Counted from the stretch's first letter, positions 1-12,200 are shown. The stretch: DNA of 64,000 nt from Marvania coccoides (GCA_963854735.1 OY978106.1:1-64000); one strand, 5' to 3'. The notes: generated from the sequence alone by a model not told the origin. Made by a program: numbers and translations.

Positions 1-374
1 CTAAACCCTAAACCCTAAACCCTAAACCCTAAACCCTAAACCCTAAACCCTAAACCCTAAACCCTAAACCCTAAACCCTAAACCCTAAACCCTAAACCCT
101 AAACCCTAAACCCTAAACCCTAAACCCTAAACCCTAAACCCTAAACCCTAAACCCTAAACCCTAAACCCTAAACCCTAAACCCTAAACCCTAAAACCTAA
201 ACCCTAAACCCTAAACCCTAAAACCCTAAACCCTAAAACCTAAAACCTAAAACCTAAAACCTAAAACCTAAAAACTAAACCCTAAAACCTAAAACCTAAA
301 ACCTAAAACCTAAACCCTAACCCTAAAAACCTAAAACCCTAAAAACCTAAAAACCTAAACCCTAAACCCTAAAT
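1..374. repeat. Telomere, CCCTAAA repeats (C-rich strand)
   Basis: The window opens with uninterrupted CCCTAAA units, the complement of TTTAGGG, the plant and green-algal telomere repeat. C-rich strand at the 5' end means this is a left chromosome end. The array is canonical to about 190; from there variants (CCTAAAA, CCCTAAAA, CCTAAAAA, one CTAAAAA) become dominant until about 374. Pure repeats outside and degenerate ones inside is the usual picture, because only the outer part is renewed by telomerase. Confidence 0.98.
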
Positions 375-963
375 TGATAATTTCAGCACCGTCGATAATA
401 AGAAAACGTGCTCCTCCCAGCTAGTATTTAATCAAATCCCCATCAAACGAACATACGATGCTGCGCGCTTGGAGCCTCCAGCTCGATCGAATTTTACACA
501 GCGCCCAGGCGAGGGCGCCCGAAAACACGGCGGCGGCGGAGAATTTTCGACAGTCCCGCCCAGCGCCGGCGCTGCAATTTCCTACACGCCGCTCGTGCTC
601 CCACCTCATAAGCAGCCTCTTGCGCAGTGGAATGCTGCTCTCCAGAAAAAATCAGCACCCCATTTGCAGCAGCAAAAAAGCACCCACAAAAAAACGGGCG
701 CAATCGAAATTTAGACAGCGCCCGGGCGGGGGCTATACTTTATTCGTGCACCAAATTGTATATGTTCGCGGTTGACTGTTCTCCCGTTTCACCCCTTTGA
801 AATAATTATATTATGTTTTTAAATAATAATGTGGTTCCTGCATTTCAAAGATAAAAGAGCCGAATCCGAGTATGCAAACTACACCACACGAAGCAGAGCG
901 CGAACTGATTTTTACGGCGTGTCGCTGAATTCACTCACATGGATTGCGGGGTGCGTGGGGGCC

Positions 964-996
<33 letters not shown>

Positions 997-1037
997 TATA
1001 ATTGGGTTTCGCCAAACTAAACTGGTTGGATGAAAAC
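375..1037. other. Subtelomeric spacer, no convincing gene
   Basis: No supported gene. The only open frames are short and overlap on both strands. A loosely repeated element, GAATTTT(A/C)-x-ACAG followed by C/G-rich bases, appears near 490, 541 and (as GAAATTT) 706. A run of 29 T lies at 966-994 just upstream of the first gene. Confidence 0.6.
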
Positions 1038-2039
1038 ATGATGGGTGTAGCTGTTTTAAATGGGGCTTATCGCGCATTCAACACCGCCACCCTGCCATCA
1101 TGTGTCTCTGTGTCTCACCGCTTTCGTCCATCGCTCCCACACCTTCTCAGAATGGTCATTGGTATGGTGAAGAATTCCCCCAAGGTCATCGTCACTCTCG
1201 CCGATCCAGCTTGCAGAGCGCTGTGCATCGCAGCAGTGGGTGCTGTGGTCGCGAGCCTCAGCTACAGCCCATCTCAGTTGTACAACAAGCACCGCCAACC
1301 GATTGCCTTTGCCTGGCGCGTCAGTACAATCTTCTGGAACTGCTACCTGGAGGTAAGCAGACGCAGAGGCAAATTTGCTACTACCACACGCATCCCAAAA
1401 TTCTATTCGTTTGTCTCTTCCCACATGCCCCCTTCTTTGTTCACCCCTCCTCCTTCGTTGCAGGTGTGGCTCATCTCGCCCGACCTCTCCCCCAAGCAGC
1501 CTATTCTGACCCTCATTTCTAGCACATCCATCATGGCAAACCTGTTCTCCAGCATCGTGCTGCCGTTGCCGCTGTCCCAGTCGTTCATGTTCAACATTTT
1601 CGTGGCTGCAGCCCACTTCCGGCATGAAGTCAGCGCCTGCAGAATGCTGCCAGCCCTCAAGCTGGCGACTGGCAAGCACATGAAACTGTTTCCTACGGAC
1701 TTTATGGATACGCTGTGGGGCGGCATACCCCCTGTGATGCTGCCGTTCATCCGCCCCTCAGAATTGCTGACTTCGTGCCAGCAGTGCTTGCTGGTGTTTG
1801 TGGCGGCAGAGATTGCGTCGATTGCTCTTTCATTTTGGGCGGTTCGATGCCTTGAGGCCAAATCTCGCCTTCATTTTTTGGAAAACGGCCCTCTCCGACG
1901 CTCGTCACTCCGCAGGGCAATGGTGAACCTGAGGTACGAAAGCCCGCTCATCAGCGGGGTGAGAGTCTTCATAGCGATGTTCACGACTATCCTAATTGTG
2001 TGGGGTATTGCCATTGCTGCGCACCCCATGTGGAAGTAG
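1038..2039 (+). CDS. Multi-pass membrane protein of unknown function
   Basis: Predicted 296-residue protein in two exons (1038-1352, 1464-2039). The 111-bp intron starts GTAAGC and ends TTGCAG; its length is a multiple of three without stops, so the frame also reads through it. The start is the first in-frame ATG (a second follows directly). Hydrophobic stretches near residues 58-75, 118-141, 213-232 and 272-291 suggest at least four membrane spans, with loops rich in Arg/Lys and Cys. I do not recognise the family. It is the first gene inside the telomere. What is seen is a membrane protein with a plausible intron; any transport role would be a guess. Confidence 0.6.
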   Translation: MMGVAVLNGAYRAFNTATLPSCVSVSHRFRPSLPHLLRMVIGMVKNSPKVIVTLADPACRALCIAAVGAVVASLSYSPSQLYNKHRQPIAFAWRVSTIFWNCYLEVSRRRGKFATTTRIPKFYSFVSSHMPPSLFTPPPSLQVWLISPDLSPKQPILTLISSTSIMANLFSSIVLPLPLSQSFMFNIFVAAAHFRHEVSACRMLPALKLATGKHMKLFPTDFMDTLWGGIPPVMLPFIRPSELLTSCQQCLLVFVAAEIASIALSFWAVRCLEAKSRLHFLENGPLRRSSLRRAMVNLRYESPLISGVRVFIAMFTTILIVWGIAIAAHPMWK

Positions 2040-3158
2040 TGATTTTTTTCATTTTCCTTTCCTTCCCTCAAACAAACTGTCGCTGTATGGCTCGCTCTTT
2101 CAATTGCTTTACCAGTACACGGTTTTACATTTTATTGTACTGCTGTCACCATCTATATACGGATGCTCCATTTTGTCTGTCCACTGCCTTTTATTTGTTT
2201 CTTCCAAGCCAACGATGTTTTTATTTCCGTATTTTTATTTCTGTGCCCACAAATGTTGAACCTTATTTGACTCATAGCTTACGCTTTTATTATTAGGAAC
2301 TGCTGAATATTGATTGTATCTCGTGTCCTCAAATACCATTTTCCCCATGACATTGGATTTTAATGTTGTTCAACCCTTTTGGTTACCCTAACAATAAATA
2401 ATCTTCGACTTGCTGTTGTTATACATCTAGATCTTCCTCGCAACCTTTTTCTTTTCCATCTATAATTGGGATTCTCAACCTGTCGACCTGCCGCCGCTCT
2501 GTCTCCCAGGGGCACTCCCCCGAGGGCAGATTGGGTACCAGAGTTTCTGGTTTGATACACAATGTTCCTGGATTTAGGGTTTCTGCATGTATTATAAATA
2601 TTCAGTATTAGAACTATTCAGTACGGCAGTATTAGAACATACCAAGTTAGAGATAGTGTCGTATATACGTGATGAATGCTGTCATTTTGTCCTTGGCACT
2701 GATGTTCTGCATGCAATATAACAAACCCAGCGTCGTAGTCCACTCAATATGTCCTTCCTGACCAAGAACGTATGTCTGATTTGCGTCACCATCATTTCAT
2801 TACATATACACTGCAATTTGCAGCAGCGCCTGCCAAGAAGAAGAAGAAGAGACGTCACGCCAAACGGCAACTGCTACTCTACTCTAAGCATCCAAATACT
2901 ACACGCAATAATTAATCCTAGAAATCACAGCGCACACGAGCTACTAGCTTCCTATTCCTAGAACGTAATACTGCACTAACTCACTGCTGACTGCCTACAA
3001 ATTCAAAGGGACGGAGCAGGAAATGCACTACGCATTCCATTTCCTATGATAGTAATGCGTCATTAAGCTTGAGAGATAACGAACGAACTACAGCACCAAA
3101 ATTAAATAGAATATCATTAAGCTGGGGGGATTTGAGTTTATGTTTAATGTTCCAGATT
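2040..3158. other. Intergenic, AT-rich
   Basis: No supported gene. Several short frames exist on both strands, none with a splice-consistent extension or recognisable motif. It holds the 3' side of the membrane-protein gene and the 3' side of the leftward secreted-protein gene. Confidence 0.5.
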
Positions 3159-4053
3159 TCAGAACATGCGGATTGCAGCATGGTGGTGCACAACGTGCAG
3201 GTTGCGGAGGCGGCGGGCGGGGCCATAGGGCTGCGGCTTCTCCTCCTCCTCGACAACCTTCTCCACGTTCACGATCTCGTCCACGTCGCCCAAGAGGCCA
3301 AAGGCGGTGCGGCCGGCGCTGTTGTCGATGGTGAACAGGCAGGTCTCGCCTGCGCGGGCCTCCAGCACGGAGGCGCCCTTGTTATCAACTATGGTCACCC
3401 CCTGCTGGCAGATGTCCTTCAGGGTGGCGCCGGCGTTGGCGGTGACGGTCATGGTGGCACACGCGCCGGGGGCAAAGCCAGCCGCCAGCTCGCCCAGGGC
3501 AGCAGAGTCCCACTTGTAGCCGGGGCCCTGGGGCTCGCAGGTGGCCCAGTTGGAGCCGGCGGGGGTGGCCGCCAGGGGGGTCCCCGACTCGATCGCTTCG
3601 TTGGTGGTGCGCAGCTGGAACGCAGACAGAGGCGCGCAGGCGGGGTCGGCAGAGTCGCAGGTCGCATTGAAGGCGCACACCTTGAACTCAAAGACGGTGT
3701 TGTCGCCGGCGGTGGCGGTGTAGGATACCGAGTAGGGGAAGTCCTTGCCGGCCTTTGTCAGCTCGTACTTGTACGCGTCGGGGTTGCACACCTCGGCCAG
3801 GCACAGCGGCTCGGCGCGGCAGGTCACCTCATCGGAGGACTGGTTGCCGGTGATGGTGACGGGGGCCACCGCCAGGGGAGGGTCCTGCTTGAGGGAGCGG
3901 CCCAGGGCGGCGCCCAGGCAAGACGCCAACACAAGACAGAGGAGGGGTTTCTGCGTGAAGAGAAGAGGGGCGAGTATAGTGAACTGCGTGCATACAGGCC
4001 GCAGCTGGGGAGGAGCAGAATAAAGGGCATGCATAACGTACCTGGAAGCTCAT
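3159..4053 (-). CDS. Secreted Cys-rich protein, function unknown
   Basis: Two exons: a 12-nt first exon (4042-4053, Met-Ser-Phe-Gln) and 3159-3950, joined over a 91-bp intron with donor GTACGT and acceptor CACGCAG. Splicing makes a clean signal peptide (MSFQKPLLCLVLASCLGAALG) that the unspliced frame lacks, which decides the start. The mature part, about 250 residues, has about ten spread cysteines, a DNTVFEFKVCAFNATC segment and a GDVDEIVNVEKVVEEEEK segment, then a basic His/Arg-rich tail. The Cys spacing and extracellular character are faintly like pherophorin-type algal wall proteins, but I cannot align it with confidence. Likely an extracellular-matrix or wall protein. A G-run of about 18 lies upstream near 4100-4117. 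Confidence 0.6.
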
Positions 4054-5008
4054 TATTGGAATGGTGGTGGTTGAGGAAGACACAAGAGTTGGAACGGGAG
4101 GGGGGGGGGGGGGGGGGCTGCATGCAGAAACGGCAGATCAGGGGTGGTCACATACATCATAACGACGGTGTTTATTGTGTTGCTGGCACAGCACAACCCC
4201 CCCAAAAAATCGATCGAATGAGTACAGCGATGCCCCTGCCACCGCCGGTGCGCCCTCGCATCACCGGGCTGCGGCTGCAACATACTGCCACAGCTGATGC
4301 GCGGCTGTTGCGGAAGAGTGGCTGCCAGAAATAAATGGTCCAAAAACTTTTGGGGTTGTTATAAATTAATGTTAACCGCAGAACGCGTTTCGCCTACCTG
4401 CGTGGTTTGCTGCTGCTGGGGGGTTTTACAAGTAGTAACAAAGTACTCAATTATAAAGAATTTAAGTTTGCGGTGAGAGTTTTTCAAGCGGTTGGGTGCA
4501 GCGAAAAATCAAATTAAAATTCCGCCGAAAATGGCGCGGCGTAGTGTGCAATATTCGCCCAAAAGCGTGCTCAAGGAGGCACCGCCACGAGGTATGCTGC
4601 GGTTGGATAGCGTCCATGTGGACGGCACCATGCTGCGTACACGCGACGTGCTCGGAATTTTGTTGTTAGTTTTTTCTTCTTGTGCTTGATCTTGGTGTTG
4701 ACAGCTGAGTGATCAGCAGCGAAGGCCAGGACACCATTACGTGCAGTGCAGACAGGGATGTAGAGCCAGTCAGGGAGTGGACAACGACAACAAAGGCATA
4801 ATCGGGCCCATGCACCTGAACTGGGTGGGTTTTAGAGTGCTTGCTTACAACGCTTCAAAAGTATAAAATTACAAAGTGATGATTCGCAATGAAGCCATGT
4901 TCATTTTCAAAAAGAATCGCAGAATGAATGAAAGAATGAAGTAGTAGTACACGTACGAAAAATATATTGGTCGAAAAGGGGAAGACAAATGAATAATTTA
5001 AACTACTA
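4054..5008. other. Intergenic with 3' end of phosphatase gene
   Basis: No gene seen. On the minus strand TGTAA (TTACA here) occurs near 4846 and 4870, suitable poly(A) signals for the leftward phosphatase gene that stops at 5009. The rest is AT-rich and without long conserved frames. Confidence 0.5.
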
Positions 5009-6522
5009 TTACGCAGTTGCTGGAATTGTGGCCGTGTATGCCGGCTTCAAGCCATTCTCCAGGGTGTAGAAGCTGACGCGCAGCGCCTGCTGCGTCACCT
5101 TCACTGCCGCAAACCCACTCGACGGGAACTGCCATTGAGACGCCACGCTTGTGTTGAAACCGCGGTCGCAGTCGGACCCTCCCCCGCTGACAAAATAGTT
5201 CAGCCCGCCCATCTCTGGAATGTGGAGGTGCTCCAGGTTGTGGTCGTGCCCGCTAAAGTACACGCGCGCACCGTGACGCTGCATCAGCGGCTCAAAGTGG
5301 CGCATGATCTCGGTGTTGTTGCCGTGCTCGCCGTTGCTGCGGGGAGGGTGGTGCCCCACCATCACCTTCCACCGCGCTGTGGACGCCGCCAGCCTCGCCT
5401 CCACCTCCCTCAGCTGGGCGTCCCAGTCCTGCTGAAAAATGCCGCCGTCGTACTTGGCCCAGCTGGCGTTCTGCACAATGTCCGCGATAAATGGGCTGGT
5501 GTCCACGAAAAACACCTCCAACAGCCCGCCGCCAAACTGCATCGTGTGCGACCGAGCGCAGTGCCACCGCCAGTCGCGCCGAGTCAGGGCAACCCCAAGC
5601 TGCGGGAAAAACGGATGTATTTTAAAGGCAGCCACGTGCATGGATAAATAAACTAGCTGTAGAACTTTTCTTACCTGGTGCATGGGGCTGCGGGCGCACG
5701 GCCGGCTCGCATCGTTTTCGCAGTACTCAAAGCCGTCGCCGTAGTCGTGGTTGCCCAGCACCGCGTACCATGGCACTTGCAGCCTGTACACTGAAGAAAA
5801 CGAGCGGTGGAAGAGCGCATCGGCGGAGGAGTTGAGCCCGTTTGGGTAGAAGTTGTCTCCTGTGCTGATCACAAAACTGGGGTGCAGGGCGGCAGCCTTG
5901 CGGTCCATCAGCTGCGCCACTCTGGACTGGTTCAGCGTGTTTTCTCGCCCCCAGTCGCCAATCTGTGTGGATGCAAAGAGGGAAGGAAGAAGACGGGGGC
6001 GCTCAGAACGAGAATGTCGGCAGACAGCAGAAACTCGCAGCCCCTCGACCTAAAAAGAAAGGGGTCCCCCCCCCCCCCCCCTTTCGTGTACCGTTTATAA
6101 TACGTAAAACTCAGTCTGGTGATCCCTCTCTCCAATAGTATACAGCAACTCACCACAAAGAACGACACCTGGTGCGTTGCCGACCCTCCCGCGGTGGCAG
6201 CAAAAATCACAAGAATGGTGGCCAGGCTGCAAAATGCCAAAGAGAACGCCACCGTGCCCTTGACGCACGACCCAGACCCTGGGGATGAACAAAGGGAATC
6301 AGTTTAGTTTGAACCACAGCCACCGTCGGAAATTAAAAAAGACTGCCACGTTGATGAATGCGCACCTTGCCAAGCTGTCGTGATCCATTCAACCACGCCC
6401 CCATTTCCTGTATTTTCTCGAGAGTCCTCAAGGTCCAGAGCGGAGGGTGTAGGCCTCGGTGAGAACTGCGATCCTGCTCCAGTCAGAGGCACCACCTCGC
6501 AGTCTAGCGCGGCCATTCTCAC
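5009..6522 (-). CDS. Membrane-anchored purple acid phosphatase (copy 1)
   Basis: Metal-dependent acid phosphatase of the small, mammalian-type purple acid phosphatase group; hydrolyses phosphomonoesters outside the cytosol. Four exons (6366-6522, 6154-6278, 5675-5962, 5009-5599) give 386 residues. All five metal-binding blocks are present: GDWG (96-99), GDNFY (129-133), GNHD (164-167), VGHH (271-274), GHDHN (307-311). A hydrophobic segment at about 62-82, after a 60-residue polar N-terminus, predicts a type II signal anchor with the catalytic domain in the lumen or outside. Introns are GT-AG; the 75-bp last intron is in frame, and intron 2 contains a run of about 18 C (6062-6080). A paralogue with the same plan lies at 30540-31934. 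Divergent from the golgin gene 263 bp away. Confidence 0.92.
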
Positions 6523-6785
6523 CGAATCAATACGGACATTTCAATATAAAGTGTGTGACCCAGATCAAAGCGAAGAGAGGCTGAAAAATTTGAAAGAAAA
6601 AAATGAAATTTCCTTGTGTGAGTGTGCCTAGATATTCATTTCAAATCCAAAAGGTATTATTTAAACAATTGGATCTCCTGCTGGTTCTGTCTAACCCTCA
6701 CAGGGCTAGGGTGCCCTTCCTCCGACCGCCACTTTCAGCATTTCAAATTTTTTTTCTCGAGTAAAAAGGTGTGGCAAACGGGGCG

Positions 6786-8803
6786 ATGGCAGCCGGCTCC
6801 AAGCCAGCAGCCGCGCCAGATACGGAGCGAAGGTGAGCGCTGTCAAAGGGGGGTCGCCCTGACTGTATGTACCTGATGATGTGTTCAGGGTTTTTAAATT
6901 GGTGTCCCACCGCCCCTCTTTCTGACACACAGGCTCAAGGCAGCTGAAGGCAAACTCGCCACCCTCACGGCCATCAACAGCGCTCTCCAAGCTGAGAATG
7001 ACAAGCTGCGGCGCACGCTGGAGAAGGAAAAGGCCCGAGCGCCCTCCTCCGCCACCGGTAGGATTATTTTTGAACGCAATTTTGTAAAAATCGTCGAATT
7101 ATACTTTAAACTCGCTTTTTAAAACTCCCAACACAGATGCCGAGATCGAGGAGCTCACGGAGGAGTTTGCCCGGCGGCTGGCTGGTGCCGAGCGTCAGGT
7201 GATGGCTGCCCAGGAGGAGCGCGAGACGCTGCGTGCCCAGCTGCGCGCTGCCACCCAGGGAGGCACCGTGACGGAGGCCAAGATCAAGGAAAAGGACGAG
7301 TACATCGAGGCGCTGCAGGCGGAGGGCGTGAAGCTGGCCAAGAAGAACGGCGAGTTGGAGACGTCAGCGCGCCGCGCAAGGACAGCGCTGAGAGACGTGG
7401 AGGCGGGGCGAGACCGGCTGGCGGCCCAGGTGGCCAAGGCGGAGGCTGCGCTGGTAGAGGAGCAGGAGCGCGCAGACGCCCTGGAGGCCGAGCTTGAGGA
7501 GGCCCAAGAAGAAAAGACGAGGGAGGTTGACGCAGCACGCGCGGCAGCAGAAAGCGAGGTGGCGGCGGCGAGGGCCGAGGCGAGCAAGCGGCTGGCCCAG
7601 TCCCAGGAGCAGACGCAGCGGGAGAGCAGCGAGGCGCTTGCCGCTGCGCTTGAGCGTGAGGCCACTCTGAGTCACACGCTGACGGAGATGCGGGCGGCCA
7701 TGGAGGACGCGGCAGGGGCTGCTGCCGATCGGGAGGCGATGCTGCGAGACGAGGCCAGCTCGCTGGAGCGCCGCGTGCGCGAGCTTGAGTCTGTGAATCA
7801 CTCGCTGCAGGGCCGCGCTGGCGACGCGTCAGGCCCGCTGCTGCGCCAGCTGGAGGCCATGTCTTCGGCCCTGGTGGGCCAGCAGCAGGCTGCGGAGGAG
7901 GCTGAGGCGCGGCTGAGCGGCCAAGTGGCTCAGCTGCGCCATGAGGTGGCAGCAGCGGCAGAGGCGGAGCAAGAGGCAGCCAGGAGGGCAGCAGCGCTGG
8001 AGGCCGAGGTGGTGGCTGTGAGGGCGGCGCAGGACACGGTGACAGCAGCATCTCTAGAGGATCAGGCGGAGCTCGAGGCGCAGCGGCGGCACGCTGCTGA
8101 GCTGGAGAGCCAACTGGCAGAAAGCAGGCGACGGCTGGCTGCGGTGGCTGCCAGCCTCGAGCGCCAGGCCGCGGAGCACGCGGCAGAGCGGCAGCGGCTG
8201 CAGGAGGCGTTGTGGGAGGCCGAGGAGTCACTGCGAGGGGAGGCGCTGCAGCGGCACGACCTCGAGCGGAAACTGTCTGCAGCTGAGGCGTCTACCTCTA
8301 CTCCTACGCCCGCCGCGCCGGCCTCGCCACCAGAGGCGGAAATTGCGCCTGCTGCACAACCGGCGATACGAAGCAGGGCAGATCCGCCAGAGGACGAGCT
8401 GGATGCGGTGGTGCGCGGCATGGGTGGCATGACGGGGCTGACAGCGCATGGAGCAGCAGCAGACGCCCACCGGCTGCCCCTCTTGATGCAGCAGCTGCGC
8501 TTGGCAGAGGCAGCGCGCGACGCCTCCAGCGAGCAGCTTGTGCGTGCGCTGTCGTCGGTGGAGGCCATCAAAGCAGACGCAGCGCGCGCTGATGCGCTCA
8601 AAGCTGAGCTTGCGGACGCACAGCGGCGGCTGAACGTTGCTCTGGAGGTCCTGGGCGAGCGGAACGAGGCAATCGACGCGCTGGAGGAGGACATCAGAGA
8701 GATGAAGGCCATCTTCCACGAACAGCTGGGGGTGGCTGTGGACCAGCTGGCAGCTGCCAGAGCGCAGCTGTTGGAAGCAGCTAGGCAACAAAACTATGGA
8801 TGA
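6786..8803 (+). CDS. TMF-like golgin (Golgin candidate 5 type) coiled-coil protein
   Basis: Predicted 612-residue, almost wholly coiled-coil protein in three exons (6786-6832, 6933-7057, 7137-8803). Two parts resemble the TMF/Golgin-candidate-5 family: an N-terminal block with KIKEKDEYIEALQAEGVKLAKKN, like the TMF DNA-binding-type coil, and a C-terminal block near residues 558-590 (VALEVLGERNEAIDALEEDI, then an MK-IF-EQL pattern) like the TMF Rab6-binding end. TMF golgins tether vesicles at the Golgi through Rab6. It is shorter than plant GC5 (about 950 residues), and a low-complexity Pro/Ala/Ser stretch near residue 440 separates the two coils. Family assignment is by pattern, so another golgin is possible. 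Convergent with exportin-1. Confidence 0.7.
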
Positions 8804-9254
8804 ATAATTAGAACTGTTGGTGGATTTTAAAAAAACTCCTATTTCATAAACTTATGTATTACATAAGTTAGGCCTACTAAACTTAAAAAGAAAACTGCAT
8901 TAAATGCAGTTTTCTTCATCGACGCAAACTACCACATCCAAGAACGTCGATATGACAAAAACAAAGCATGCATTCACTTGGCTAGTTTTAACATAATTCT
9001 TCTCACAATGTGGAAAAAGACCAACCCGTGGCAGCGGCACAGACTGCTTGCTGTGCTGGCTGGCTGCTTTGTAGCACAACAACAACTATAGTAGTTTTAT
9101 TGCGTCTTGAATATGCATATCTGTTACAACAGCTTAAAGAAGGGCAAAGCCGGTTCATTTTTCAAAATCACAGCCAAAGAAGAAGAGGAGAGGGGTAAAC
9201 CGTAAAATTTAGTTAGTCAGTTAAAGAAGAGAAGACGAAAAAAGAAAATTCAAA
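8804..9254. other. Convergent intergenic region with two perfect palindromes
   Basis: Lies between the stop codons of the rightward golgin and leftward exportin genes. It contains a 21-bp palindrome (8849-8869, two 10-bp arms) and a 29-bp palindrome (8888-8916, two 14-bp arms, one-base centre). A minus-strand TGTAA is present near 9122. No coding region seen. Confidence 0.7.
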
Positions 9255-12200
9255 TCAGTCAGAGTCCACCCCGCCGCCCTGCAAGATCCCACCAGCGTCC
9301 TCCAGCTCGTTGGGGTGCAGCATGCCCGGGATCTTGGCCATTCTGGCCTTTTCTGTGTCCCGCGCTGCCGCCACCTCTTCGGAGAACAGGTCGGCGTTGT
9401 TCTGGTCCGCAAACTGGTTGGACTGCACCAGAAAGTCTCGGAGGTGCTGCTTGAAGGTGGACGCCTCCTTGAGGTCCATCATCCCCATCACCGTCGCCTG
9501 CACTTGCTGCGGCCGCAGGTTGGGGAAGCTGGTGGACAGCAGCTCGGCCACGTGCGCCTGCACAAATGCCGCGTTGGAGGGGTAGGCTGCGGGGCCCAGC
9601 GCGGCCACGTCCCACAGCGGCGCCTTGATGGCGTCCGTCTGCACGATGCCAAACAGGTGGTGCAGGATGCGCGCCTGCAGCTTGAACCCGGGCTTGTGGA
9701 AGGTGTCGGTCAGCACCGCAAAGATCTCCGACAGCAGGTGCAGGTAGTAGGCCTGGTGGAAGGCGGTGGCCGCGTCGCTGGCGCCAAACATGAGCAGCAT
9801 CTCCAGCAGGAGGTTGAGCCCGGTGTCGGCTACGTTGCGCTCGGTGTGGCGGATGGCCCACACCACGGAGTCGATCACCAGCTTGAGCTGGGTGGGGCTC
9901 ATGGAGAAGAGGGTGCGCGGGCAGTGGTTGGTGATGGCACGCAGCAGCGAGAAGAACTGCAGGCGGTGCTCGGGGTAGTCCTCCATGTTGCGGGTGATCA
10001 TGCCCAGGGTGCACTCAAACACGGCCTCGAAGATGCGCGGCACCTCGCCCTCCATTTGCCCCTGCAGCCGGTTGATCATCGCCGCAAACAGGCTGAGCAC
10101 CTCGGCGTCGCGCGCGTCGGGCACGTTGCGCGAGTAGTCGCCCAGCAGCGGGTCCATCATGGCGGGCACGTACTGCGCCGTCACCAGCGCGGGGTCGTCC
10201 GCCTTGTCCACAAACGTCTCAATCAGCCGCAGCGTCACCTTCTTCACGCTGCGCATCAGCTTCACCCCCGAGGTCTTGGCCGCGTGGGGCCCGCCCGTGG
10301 CCACGGTGGCGGAGATGAGCTCCGAGTACATCTTGTACACCGCCAGCACGTCCACAAACACCAGGTTGAGCTGCGAGATGAAGGGCGCGCCCAGCGAGGA
10401 GCACACCGACACGTTGGTCTGCAGGATGTTCTGCACGTTCTTGATCACCTCGGTCTGCTTCAGCACCTCCACGTCCTGCCGCGCCTGCGCGATGATGGAC
10501 GCCCAGGTGGCGTTGGGCGGGGCCATCAGCCTGGCCAGGTACTCCTCCCGCTTCTTGCCGTCGTGCTCCGCCGAGATCATGATGCCCACCGCCTCGTAAA
10601 ACATGTGGATCTGGTGCTGCTCCAGGTCCTGGATGGTGGTGGTCAGCCCGGTGAGCAGCTCCGAGATGAAGGGCTCGCTCTCGCCCACCTGCAGCAGCAC
10701 GAACTTCTTCTTGCACTTGGACACGATCTTGAGGAAGGTCTCGCACGCCATGTCCTAGGGTGGGGAGGGAGGGGAAAGGAGGAGGGGTGAGCCAGTCGTC
10801 AAAAACAAGCATTTCAATTATAGGGCGCTGGCGTAACAGAACATTTGAAGAAATGAGCAGCCCTCATCTCCCCCCAATAATAATGACATCACGCATACAC
10901 ACAAACACACACCCCCTGCTCACCTGCACGCCCGGGTGCGTCTCGTGCATGAACTCAAACAGCTTGTTGACCACCGTTTTCAAAAACTTCCAGTGGTTGC
11001 GCAGGAACCGGGGGTACTGCCCCACCACGTACATGATGTTGGACGCAATGACCGCCTTGTTGTCCTTGCCCCGCGTGATCTCGCACAGGTTGAGCAGGTC
11101 GCGGATGACGGTGACCAGGAACCGGTTCTCCTGCTCCTCAACCATGCTGCCACTGATGGAGCCCACCGCCCAGCACAGCCGGTTCAGCGCCCCCCACCCC
11201 CACTCCCGCCCGCTCAGCTGCAGCCTAAGCTTGTCCAGCATCTGGTTCTCCGTGTCCTCGTGGTCTAGATGGCTCAGGTACACCAGCGTCTCGTGCATCG
11301 TCTTGTACCGAGCCAGCACGTCGGTATCCTTCATCGTCTCGCGCACCACGTTGCCGTTCTCGTCCTCCACCACGATCACCTCCTCGGGCTTGGCCATGCG
11401 CGCAACCATGAGGCCGCGCAGCCGCGACAGCACGCGCGAAAACAGCTCGCGCCGCCCCCGCCCGGGCGCCCCCGGGGCGGCGCCGCCTCCAAACGCAAAG
11501 TTCGGCTCTGCTGCAACGCTGGAGTAGACGTCTGGCACGAAGAAGTTCCAGTAGTCCAGGCAGATCTTAAACACTTCATCGTCCTCGACGTACGAAATGT
11601 CAACCAGCAGCTCAAGCCCGGCCAGCAGCGCCGCGCGGGCCTCGTCGCCCGCTGCCTCCAGCACCCCGATGTGCGCCCTGAAGAACGCCGTCAAGAAGAG
11701 CGCCAGGTGCTGCACAAACGCCTGGTCCTCATCGCTGCCGGCGTTGTACGCGGCAGGCACGTTGGTGCCGGGGGGCAGCAGCGCTGCCAGCTGGGTGGCA
11801 AACACCCCATACATGCCCGCAAACTTTGCGTCGTAGTCTGGCCCCACCTGCAGCGCCGCCACCTCCGCCAGGCACTGCAGCGCCAGGTTGCGCAGCGCCG
11901 GCTGGGGGAAAAGCCGCAGCAGCGTGTCCACCAGGTTGGACTCGAAGATGTATCCCAGTGGCACCCACGACAGGAACGCGTTGAGCGTGGCCAGCGTGGC
12001 CCTGACGAGGTCGGGCCTCTGGCTGGCGCCCAGCACCATCAGGCACAGCTCGTGCACCTGCGCAAACTGGTCGTTGAACGAGCCCTTCAGCTCCTTGGTC
12101 TTAGCCTGGGTGAGGTCGTTCTTTGAGAAGTCAAACACCTCCTCCGACAGCAGGCGTAGGATGGCCATCGAGTTCTCGCACAGCGTCTCGTTGGTCTTGG

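Noticed and set aside
458..775. Small open frames in the subtelomere
   Set aside because: Overlap on both strands, no homology-like motifs, no splice extension.
4099..4117. Poly-G/poly-C runs as functional quadruplexes
   Set aside because: Homopolymers recur in introns and spacers (6062-6080, 16680-16694, 23562-23571, 28041-28049) without consistent placement.
3069..4334. 421-residue plus-strand open frame
   Set aside because: Antisense to the secreted Cys-rich gene, Gly/Ala/Val-rich shadow, no signal or domain.
9315..10790. 491-residue plus-strand open frame
   Set aside because: Antisense to exportin-1 exon 4; composition (many His/Gln/Arg/Gly/Val) is the reverse shadow of GC-rich codons.
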